Below are positions 1-5,771 of a DNA stretch of 6,216 bases, in pieces (within the stretch, counting starts at the first letter, position 1; every line of letters starts with the position of its first letter). The translations under genes were made by a program, and so were the position numbers. Under the pieces are notes generated by a model that did not search any database, was not told the origin of the DNA, and saw nothing but the letters and a program-made list of their open reading frames with translations. Source of the DNA: Chitinophagales bacterium (GTDB lineage: Bacteria; Bacteroidota; Bacteroidia; Chitinophagales; UBA2359); assembly GCA_020629335.1 (NCBI GenBank), contig JAHDDN010000329.1, forward strand, positions 1 to 6,216, in the 5' to 3' direction.

Positions 1-31
1 GCTCGGTGAGCGGGAATTCCGCTCACCGAGC
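1..31. repeat. Perfect GC-rich hairpin (13-bp stem, 5-base loop)
   Basis: Bases 1-13 (gctcggtgagcgg) are the exact reverse complement of bases 19-31, with gaatt between them. The arm at 24-29 (ctcacc) could instead pair with ggtgag at 40-45, so two mutually exclusive hairpins are possible. There is no T-tract on the plus side, and the minus-strand flank lies outside the window, so a terminator role cannot be judged. The GC-rich palindromic style and the following gaagccgag and gggatgcgcccc words resemble dispersed extragenic repeats of Bacteroidota; that family assignment is from memory only. Confidence 0.7.
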
Positions 32-83
32 GAAGCCGAGGTGAGGGATGCGCCCCAATAGAAGTTTTTCCCAACATTGGCCG

Positions 84-91
84 CAAATGTA
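84..91 (-). promoter_or_regulatory. Candidate -7 box facing left, out of the window
   Basis: Read on the minus strand the bases are TACATTTG, an exact match to the Bacteroidota -7 consensus TAnnTTTG. No good TTG/TTTG -33 element is seen at the usual spacing; only ctttcg (105-110) is near. Transcription would start near base 77 and run leftward through the 1-31 hairpin. The box lies downstream of the methyltransferase stop codon, so it would serve a gene beyond the left edge, with the hairpin in its leader. Confidence 0.4.
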
Positions 92-129
92 CTATTTTAT
101 GTATCGAAAGTTTATTTTTTTATTAATTT

Positions 130-882
130 CTATGACAAAGTTTTTCGGAATTCTGCACAAATAATACCAGTCGCTACGGCAGCGTTTAGGGATTCAGCTT
201 GTCCATATTGGGGAATCTCTATCGCATGGTCTATATATGGTTTCAACGCTGATTGAATACCTTTTGATTCATTTCCGATCAAAATAAAGCCATTCGGGGC
301 TATTTTTGTCTTGTAAAGTGTTTCTCCGCCTAATAATGCGCCATAAACAGGAATGTTTTTATATTGTTCGAATAATTGTTGGAGGTCTTGGTAAATGCAT
401 GGGATTCTGAAAGCCGAACCCATAGCAGCTTGAATGACTTTGGAATTATAGACATCTACGCAGTCGGGAGAGCAGATAATTTGTTGAAAACCAAACCAAT
501 CGGCTATTCTGATGATGGTCCCTAAATTGCCAGGATCTTTAATTTCGTCTAAAACGAGGCTATAAGAATTCTCAAAGTATTGCGTTTGAATATGGAGCTG
601 CGGTATTTCAGACAACGCTAAGACTTGATTAGGCGTTTTAAGAGAGGAGATTTGGGAGAGTTGTTTGGTATTGATGATGTGCAACTTTGATTTATAGGAC
701 CTAAGAGGGCCTTGATAAGCATCCGCCCATTCCTGTAAACAGTAAATTGCTTGTATTTGGTAGTCGGAGAACAACAACTCGCTTACAATCTTGTCACCTT
801 CTGCTACAAATGCCGCATTATTCTTACGGTATTTTTTAACTTTGAGCGATCTAATTAACTTTATATCAGCTTTTGTTAGCAT
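130..882 (-). CDS. SpoU/TrmH-family RNA 2'-O-methyltransferase
   Basis: A 250-residue cytoplasmic enzyme predicted to transfer a methyl group from S-adenosylmethionine to a ribose 2'-OH in rRNA or tRNA. The N-terminal substrate-binding domain covers about residues 8-90 and includes KYRKNNAAFVAEG (18-30). The C-terminal SPOUT (knotted) domain shows all three family motifs. Motif 1 is at 111-131 and includes DPGNLGTIIR, with Asn119 and Arg125. Motif 2 is LIGNESKGI (201-209), with Glu205. Motif 3 is at 223-240 and includes the SLNAAVA core (231-237). The length is normal for the family and the gene looks intact. The ATG at 882 gives the usual MLTKADIKLIRSL opening. It is divergent from the TamL-like gene with 11 bp between start codons, so its promoter must lie inside that neighbour's coding region; none was convincing there. 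Which nucleotide it modifies cannot be told from the sequence, so no RlmB or TrmH symbol is given. Confidence 0.93.
   Translation of the reverse strand: MLTKADIKLIRSLKVKKYRKNNAAFVAEGDKIVSELLFSDYQIQAIYCLQEWADAYQGPLRSYKSKLHIINTKQLSQISSLKTPNQVLALSEIPQLHIQTQYFENSYSLVLDEIKDPGNLGTIIRIADWFGFQQIICSPDCVDVYNSKVIQAAMGSAFRIPCIYQDLQQLFEQYKNIPVYGALLGGETLYKTKIAPNGFILIGNESKGIQSALKPYIDHAIEIPQYGQAESLNAAVATGIICAEFRKTLS
837..844 (+). promoter_or_regulatory. Candidate -7 box for the TamL-like gene
   Basis: TAACTTTG matches the Bacteroidota consensus TAnnTTTG exactly. It lies inside the 5' end of the divergent methyltransferase gene, 49 bp before the TTG start at 894, so the predicted leader is about 40 nt. No clear TTG/TTTG -33 element is seen near 814-818, so support is the -7 box and its position only. 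A promoter within the neighbour is expected because the two start codons are only 11 bp apart. Confidence 0.4.
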
Positions 883-893
883 AAATTCAATTA

Positions 894-3203
894 TTGAAAA
901 TTCAATATCAGCATATTATCCTTGTATTGCTCTTTACTTTAGTATTGAGTGCCTGTAATAGTACTCGCTATTTAAAGAGTGGAGAAACGCTTTATGATCG
1001 CACGAAGATAAATATCATTGATGATGAAAATACTAAAAACGAAAAGAAATTAAATTATAGTCTTTATAATACCACCAAACCCAAACCTAATCGTTCTGTT
1101 TTGGGGCTTTTTAGAATGAATTTGTGGATTTATAATAAGACTAAGGATGCCGAAGGTGGCATGGGCAAATGGATCAATGAAAATTTAGGCGAAGCACCCG
1201 TGCTTTTGGATAGTGCCAGCGTCAATAATTCTGCTGGAGCTTTAGAAAAGAAGCTGTTTAAGAAAGGGCATTTTTATGCGGATGTAGATTTTGAAACGGA
1301 AATTAAGAATAAAAGGGCAACAGTTACTTACAATGTCAAACTATTAAAGCCGCATTTGATTAGAAAAGTTTACTTCCCACCTGATACCAGTTATGCCGCA
1401 GGATTGATTAGAAAAGAAATCGAGAATTCGATTCTAAATGAAGGAGAACAATTTGATGTAGGTAATTTGGATTTAGAGCGAAGTCGATTGGCAAGAGTGC
1501 TGAATGATAGAGGCTTTTATGATTTCAATAAAAACTATATTGAGTTTAAGTTGGATACAGCAATGGGGGAGAAGAAGATAGATATTTATACCCATTTGAA
1601 GCCGCCCAAAGGAGCGATCAATCATACGCTTTATACCATTAATGAAACCTATGTCTTTCCGAATTATTCGAGTGAGTTTACTCGTTCTGCCATTAAAGAT
1701 ACGGTCTATTATAAGGATTATCAGGTGGTGTATACAGAAGATGAAAATTTCAAGCCACAACTCTTTGATGATTTCTTATTATTGAGAAAGGAGGATGTTT
1801 ATTCGCGTGAAAAACACGATTATACTTTAAGTCATTTATTGAGTTTAGATGCTTTTAAATTTATTAATATCCGCTATGAAAAAGTAGATAGTAATAAACT
1901 GAACACCTATGTCTTCTTAACGCCTTCAAAGATTTGGGGAATTGAGACAAATGCCGAATTAAATAACAAATCAGAGGATATTTTTGGAAAAGGATTTTTG
2001 GGAACTGCCGTTAGTTTGAATGTGAAAAACAGAAACTTGCTAAAGCGGGCAGAGCAGATTAATTTCAATGTATTTGGTGGAGTAGAATTTGATCAATTGA
2101 CAAATGATAGAAAGGATTTGATTTCTACCATAGATGTTACGAGCGAGTTAAAGCTGCGTTTTCCGAAATTCATCTCTCCGATTCCGATGTATATTTCTCG
2201 TTATTATCGGCCAACCACGGAGACCACTTTATCCTACAATTTTGTAAGGCGGATCAGGTATTATGATTTAGCATCCATCAATTTTAAATTTGCCTATGAT
2301 TGGCAGGAGTCTGTGAGCAAGAAGCATAGCGCAGCTCCGATCACGATTAATTATCTTAGAACCTTTAACCAAGATCCCGAAAATTTTGATGAGTTAATCG
2401 AGAAGAATCCTTTCTTTGCCAAAAGTATTGAAGACCAATTGATCGTAGGCGGTAGTTATACTTTCACTTTTTCCAATCAAAATGTGAATCCTAATAAATT
2501 TCTTTTCTTCATTGGCAAATTAGAAATCGCAGGTAATTCATTAAGCTTAGTTGAGCGAATCGCAAATGGTTCAAGCAGTGAAGATACTTTAAAAATATTC
2601 GGTTTAAATTACTCCCAATATGCCCGTTTGTTTGGCGACTTTAGGCATTATTTTCAGTTTCCTAATTCTACCCTATTTGCCAGTCGTATTGCCGCAGGTT
2701 TTGGTTTACCTTATGGCAACTCCAGTGTCTTGCCCTATGTCAAGCAATTTTATGTAGGCGGTCCAAGTAGTGTCAGAGCATTTAGTCCACGTACCCTTGG
2801 GCCAGGTACCAGAGAACCTGTAGAAGGGAGTGATTTAGATAATACAGGCGAAATAAAAATAGAAGCCAATTTAGAATATCGTTTCAGTGTATGGGAATAC
2901 TTTTATCTCAAAGGTGCCGTCTTTTTAGATGCTGGAAATGTCTGGCTTTTTGATAAATCAGGCACCCAAGAAAGCGGTCAATTTAAATTTGATTCCTTCA
3001 TGAATGAAATGGCCTTAGGAACAGGTTTCGGACTTCGTTTAGATGTGAGTTATTTCGTGCTAAGAACTGACTTAGCCTTCCCATTACGAGTGCCTTATCG
3101 CACAGCAGGAGATCGCTGGGTCCACAATAAAATCGATTTCTTCAATAGTGATTGGCGCTCCGAAAATCTAACGCTAAGTATTGCGATTGGATATCCGTTC
3201 TAA
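894..3203 (+). CDS. tamL: TamL-like outer-membrane assembly lipoprotein (BamA/TamA superfamily)
   Basis: A 769-residue outer-membrane beta-barrel protein of the Omp85 (BamA/TamA) superfamily, in the lipoprotein form found in Bacteroidota, where it is thought to act with a TamB-like protein in envelope protein assembly. Residues 1-20 form a lipoprotein signal peptide ending in the lipobox LSAC, with Cys21 as the acylated residue; this fixes the start at the TTG at 894, since no upstream ATG fits. The mature protein opens NSTRYLKSGETLY, typical of this group. POTRA-like periplasmic domains occupy roughly residues 30-340. The barrel begins near WGIET (348) and runs to the end. VRAF at 627-630 is the conserved (V/I)RG/AF motif of the barrel lid loop, and the chain ends IGYPF with a terminal aromatic, as in a beta-signal. 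The gene is intact. No tamB-like gene follows; a repeat element begins right after the stop codon. Family placement is firm. The TamL label rests on the lipobox plus Omp85 layout. Confidence 0.88.
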   Translation: MKIQYQHIILVLLFTLVLSACNSTRYLKSGETLYDRTKINIIDDENTKNEKKLNYSLYNTTKPKPNRSVLGLFRMNLWIYNKTKDAEGGMGKWINENLGEAPVLLDSASVNNSAGALEKKLFKKGHFYADVDFETEIKNKRATVTYNVKLLKPHLIRKVYFPPDTSYAAGLIRKEIENSILNEGEQFDVGNLDLERSRLARVLNDRGFYDFNKNYIEFKLDTAMGEKKIDIYTHLKPPKGAINHTLYTINETYVFPNYSSEFTRSAIKDTVYYKDYQVVYTEDENFKPQLFDDFLLLRKEDVYSREKHDYTLSHLLSLDAFKFINIRYEKVDSNKLNTYVFLTPSKIWGIETNAELNNKSEDIFGKGFLGTAVSLNVKNRNLLKRAEQINFNVFGGVEFDQLTNDRKDLISTIDVTSELKLRFPKFISPIPMYISRYYRPTTETTLSYNFVRRIRYYDLASINFKFAYDWQESVSKKHSAAPITINYLRTFNQDPENFDELIEKNPFFAKSIEDQLIVGGSYTFTFSNQNVNPNKFLFFIGKLEIAGNSLSLVERIANGSSSEDTLKIFGLNYSQYARLFGDFRHYFQFPNSTLFASRIAAGFGLPYGNSSVLPYVKQFYVGGPSSVRAFSPRTLGPGTREPVEGSDLDNTGEIKIEANLEYRFSVWEYFYLKGAVFLDAGNVWLFDKSGTQESGQFKFDSFMNEMALGTGFGLRLDVSYFVLRTDLAFPLRVPYRTAGDRWVHNKIDFFNSDWRSENLTLSIAIGYPF

Positions 3204-3365
3204 TGGTTCAATTTATTAGTTCTTGACAGCCCAAGTTTTGTCTTTTTACGATTCTACTTCGTTATTTTTTCGTTTCGTAGCCCTGCTATGGGCCTCAAAA
3301 ATGCCTTGTATAATCGCAAAAATCCTACAACTTAACTGTCAGAAACTTATAAACTGAACCACTAA
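3200..3365. mobile_element. MITE-like palindromic element with CTAA target duplication
   Basis: Bases 3204-3361 form a 158-bp imperfect palindrome. The outer 26-nt arms (3204-3229 and 3336-3361) match at 22 of 26 positions when one is reverse-complemented, with tips TGGTTCA and TGAACCA. A second inner pair, 3243-3257 with 3308-3322, matches at 13 of 15, and the centre has gccc/gggc around 3280. The element is flanked exactly by CTAA at 3200-3203 and 3362-3365, as a 4-bp target-site duplication would be. There is no open reading frame inside, so any movement would need a transposase supplied elsewhere. The left CTAA contains the stop codon of the TamL-like gene, so insertion there kept the gene intact. 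It could also act as a transcript-end hairpin. A simple large terminator is the alternative, but would not explain the direct repeats. Confidence 0.62.
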
Positions 3366-3521
3366 AGCTTGGATACCTCTACACAAAATTTCCTCAAGTA
3401 TCTTAAAAATAGTCATTTTCTAAGTCAAAATATAAACTTTAAATGAGTTCTTTCACTAAGGTTTCAAGCAGTTTCGCTAAGTAAAATTCATTTATTTTTT
3501 ATCAGAAGTTAAACAAATTTC

Positions 3522-3550
3522 TTGTTTTGATTGTTGTGCTATTAAGTTTG
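3522..3550 (+). promoter_or_regulatory. Candidate promoter of the TPR gene
   Basis: A -33-like TTG at 3522-3524 is followed after 18 bp by TAAGTTTG (3543-3550), an exact TAnnTTTG -7 box. Transcription would start near 3557, leaving an AT-rich leader of about 70 nt before the TPR gene. Apart from the palindromic element at its left end, the 3204-3628 gap shows no other gene, RNA or repeat that I can support. Confidence 0.45.
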
Positions 3551-3628
3551 ATAGTAAAGCTATTATTTTTAGCAATAAGTAAACGATTTTTACACTAAAG
3601 AAAAATCAAATTTTTATAACCAAAATTA

Positions 3629-4834
3629 ATGATTATGAAAAACATAATTATTTATATCCTACTTTTACAATTGGTTCACGTTACTTTAGTTAATGCTCAA
3701 CAAGATGAATACTGGATTCAGAGCGATCACTGGCTTAATTCAGGAGATGCAAGTTTATCACAAAGTGAGGTTGAAGTAGCCTTAAGGAATTCTGATTATT
3801 ATATTGAAACGAATCCGAAAGATCCAATAGGCTACATTCGTAGGGCCCGACTATATCAGGTATTAGGTAGGCAAATTGAAAGTGAGTTAGATTTAAGAGT
3901 TGCTGAACGATTAAATCCACTTTCATTAATGTATGCCAATCCTACTTTGAGATCTAAATATACAGCAAAGAAGTCATATGAGTATAACTTTGAGGATTTA
4001 GATAATGTATTTGTAAAATCACCATCAAGATATGAAGATTATAAAAAGTTATTTGATGATATTTCAATAGGGCATTCGCAGGATTCTTTAATCGCTAAAG
4101 TTATTAGAGAACTTAATAACAAAAATATAGAAAAAGCTGAATTATTACTTTCCGAAATTAAGGTTACTGACGTTAATAGAGCTTTGATATATGACTTGTA
4201 TGGTAAAATATACCTCAAGAAAATAGACTATGGAAAAGCAATTGAATTATTTTCAAAAGCGATTGAGTCAGATCCACTTTTTTCTATTGCTTATCATAAT
4301 AGAAGCCTTTGCTATAAGCTTATTGGAGATTTTGACAAAGCAGAAAAAGATTTAAAATCAGCTATAGATTTAAACGACAATATATCTTTGTTCTATTTTA
4401 CATATGCAAAACTCAATGAAGAAAAAGGCAATAAGGATAAGGCATTAGATTATTATTCTAAGGTATTAGAGATTGATGCAGACTATAAGGAAGCATTAGT
4501 GAATTATAGCCAACTTCTTAAAGGACTTGGTGAATATGAAGCGGGGCTTATGTATTTGAATGAAGCAATAAATAAAAATCCTGAAAACATTGAAAATAAG
4601 TTTCATAAAGCAAATACATATTTCGTTTATGGTAATTATGTTAATGCTATTAAAGAATATAACGACTTTTTAAGATCAAATCCTAACGATAGTGATGCGC
4701 TTTTCAATATCGGTTTGTCTAAGATATTGATGAGAAATAATAAAGAGGGGTGTAGAGCTATTGCTAATAGTTTGGAAATAGAAGATTCAGAAAAAAGAGA
4801 AAAAATATATCAAATGTTTTGCGTGAGTTATTAG
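3629..4834 (+). CDS. Secreted tetratricopeptide-repeat (TPR) protein
   Basis: A 401-residue protein of unknown specific role, predicted to be exported to the periplasm or cell surface. A Sec signal peptide spans about residues 3-23 (MKNIIIYILLLQL core) with likely cleavage after VNA, before QQDEYW. The ATG at 3635 is an equally good or better start than 3629, since it gives the classic MKN opening. TPR units are visible at about 66-98, 186-217, 219-251, 253-285, 287-319, 321-353 and 355-387. Several carry the usual A..Y..AI....P pattern (for example GKAIELFSKAIESDP at 202-216). The end, GCRAIANSLEIED through QMFC (374-398), resembles the Gly-Cys plus final Cys closing repeat common in Bacteroidota TPR proteins. 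TPR arrays bind other proteins, so a scaffold role is likely but the partner is unknown. Six sampled 60-base lines average about 27% GC, lower than most sampled lines of the TamL-like gene (about 37%). The gene also lies between two repeat-like elements, which suggests acquisition. Confidence 0.85.
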   Translation: MIMKNIIIYILLLQLVHVTLVNAQQDEYWIQSDHWLNSGDASLSQSEVEVALRNSDYYIETNPKDPIGYIRRARLYQVLGRQIESELDLRVAERLNPLSLMYANPTLRSKYTAKKSYEYNFEDLDNVFVKSPSRYEDYKKLFDDISIGHSQDSLIAKVIRELNNKNIEKAELLLSEIKVTDVNRALIYDLYGKIYLKKIDYGKAIELFSKAIESDPLFSIAYHNRSLCYKLIGDFDKAEKDLKSAIDLNDNISLFYFTYAKLNEEKGNKDKALDYYSKVLEIDADYKEALVNYSQLLKGLGEYEAGLMYLNEAINKNPENIENKFHKANTYFVYGNYVNAIKEYNDFLRSNPNDSDALFNIGLSKILMRNNKEGCRAIANSLEIEDSEKREKIYQMFCVSY

Positions 4835-4865
4835 AACTAATAGCCTAAAATAATACTACTTAATT

Positions 4866-5113
4866 TGGGGCTTCCGACTGCGCCAGCAAAGGCAAGTGCA
4901 CAGCACGGCCAAAATATTCATCGTTCATCATTTATAATTCATCATTGCAAGCGAAGCGCAGCCGTCGGGCTGTCCGTTCTTATGCGGCTATGCTGCTCCT
5001 ACTTTGCTAAGTGCTGCTTGTCTGCCCTTCGGGCCAGCCATCGCATCACTAAGCGTCGTAAGTCGCATCATGTACGCCACATACCACTTCCATCCCTAAG
5101 CCTGTTTTTTAAC
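4866..5113. repeat. GC-rich non-coding block, probable dispersed repeat
   Basis: GC rises to about 52% over 4861-5100 (124 of 240 bases), against 22-33% in sampled lines of the gene before it. The block contains small stem-loops: tttgg (4864-4868) with ccaaa near 4909, gcc/ggc around an agcaaa loop within tgcgccagcaaaggc, cagcc-gtcg-ggctg near 4969-4982, and gccc-ttc-gggc near 5024-5034. The word tcgcatca occurs twice, at 5041 and 5063. An 87-codon reading frame crosses the block but has no family resemblance and looks accidental. The style recalls structured extragenic repeats seen between accessory genes of Bacteroidota, and the bulged hairpin near 4880 is loosely attC-like. Both are impressions without a search. 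It ends abruptly at the broken toxin gene. Confidence 0.5.
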
Positions 5114-5138
5114 GTTGGAACTTTGTGAAGGTTGGAAC
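5114..5138. repeat. Short direct repeat gttggaac at the toxin-gene breakpoint
   Basis: The 8-base word gttggaac occurs at 5114-5121 and again at 5131-5138. This spans the boundary between the GC-rich block and the recognisable part of the HigB-like frame. It could be a footprint of the recombination that removed the toxin's 5' end, or chance. Confidence 0.35.
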
Positions 5139-5387
5139 GTTTTAACTGAAAAAAAATCGAAAAAACCACAAGATATATTTGAAACATTTAACAATGCCGA
5201 TTTAGTGACATGCCCAAAATCTAATACATCCCGAATTGTATTTAATATTGGAAGCAATAAATATCGTTTAATAGTCGGCTACTTTTTTGCTATTACTCAA
5301 ACTATTTTTTATATCAAATTTGTTGGTACTCACTCAGAGTATGATAAGATAGATGCTTGTGATATTGATATGTTCAAGTCAAAATAA
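5115..5387 (+). pseudogene. higB: HigB-type toxin (RelE-like mRNA interferase), 5' truncated
   Basis: HigB toxins are ribosome-dependent mRNA endonucleases of the RelE fold, neutralised by HigA. The C-terminal two thirds is clear: KPQDIFETFNNADL (17-30), then RIVFNIGSNKYRLIV (40-54), then YIKFVGTHSEYDKID (66-80), the hallmark blocks of the HigB_toxin family, including Arg40, Lys49, Arg51 and His73. The usual opening, roughly 20-30 residues beginning like MRIISKKTLxxFW, is absent. The only in-frame start is a TTG at 5115 giving MELCEGWNVL, and an in-frame TAA lies at 5097-5099. Within the remaining N-terminal part a Trp typical of the WK(T/N)P segment also seems missing (SKKP). The breakpoint coincides with the end of the GC-rich block. 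Five bases separate the stop codon from the antitoxin ATG, the normal higBA order. It is probably inactive, but a shortened active product from the TTG cannot be excluded. Confidence 0.75.
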
Positions 5388-5392
5388 ATCCA

Positions 5393-5770
5393 ATGAAATA
5401 CACAAAAATAAAATCAGATCAACAATATAGTCTCTATTGTGAAAGACACGAAGAACTCACTTATCAAAATTATACTGAGCATCAAGATGAGATAGAATTA
5501 ATAGAAATATTGATTGATGAATACGAAAGTAGAACAATTCATTTTAACCCCAAAATGAACCCAGTAGAAGTAATTGAATATCTACTGAAGGAGAATAATA
5601 TCACAAAATCTCAGATAGCACGAGACTTAGATGTTTCTCGACAATTAATCACAGATATACTGGCTTATCGGAGAGATTTGAGTAAGTCAATGATCATCAA
5701 ATTAAGCCGCAAATTTAAATTAAGTACTGCTATATTTACCAAAGAATATCAACTAAAGAAGGTCTCTTAA
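5393..5770 (+). CDS. higA: HigA-type antitoxin, XRE-family helix-turn-helix
   Basis: A 125-residue DNA-binding antitoxin expected to bind and block HigB and to repress its own operon. Residues 1-52 form an acidic, largely helical N-terminal part (DEIELIEILIDEYESRT, 32-48). Residues about 55-115 form an XRE/Cro-type helix-turn-helix, with TKSQIARDLD (71-80) as the first HTH helix and VSRQLITDIL (81-90) as the recognition helix, followed by a basic stretch KLSRKFKL (103-110). Length and layout match HigA antitoxins of Bacteroidota. The reading frame is intact while the toxin before it is truncated, so it may now be an orphan regulator. The next gene starts 1 bp after its stop codon, so it may be co-transcribed with the aldo/keto reductase. 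Confidence 0.87.
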   Translation: MKYTKIKSDQQYSLYCERHEELTYQNYTEHQDEIELIEILIDEYESRTIHFNPKMNPVEVIEYLLKENNITKSQIARDLDVSRQLITDILAYRRDLSKSMIIKLSRKFKLSTAIFTKEYQLKKVS

Positions 5771-5771
5771 A

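Noticed and set aside
1082..1089. Minus-strand TAGGTTTG as promoter for the methyltransferase
   Set aside because: It matches TAnnTTTG but lies about 200 bp upstream with no -33 partner, inside the divergent coding region; one short match is not enough.
1473..1760. 95-codon minus-strand frame
   Set aside because: It lies wholly inside the well-supported TamL-like gene and has no recognisable family features.
3204..3361. Simple intrinsic terminator of the TamL-like gene
   Set aside because: The palindrome is far longer than a terminator, its T-run is on the 5' side of the central stem, and the exact CTAA flanks are better explained by insertion. It may still end transcripts secondarily.
3735..3926. 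63-codon minus-strand frame
   Set aside because: It is antisense to the TPR gene with no supporting motif.
4866..5118. Integron attC site or cassette boundary
   Set aside because: A bulged hairpin and a GTTGG core are suggestive, but GTTGGAA does not fully fit GTTRRRY, no matching opposite core was found, and no integrase is in the window.
4865..5128. 87-codon open frame on the plus strand across the GC-rich block
   Set aside because: Its composition (Ser, Arg, His and Cys-rich, no domain pattern) is what a GC-rich repeat gives by chance, and it runs into the toxin remnant in another frame.
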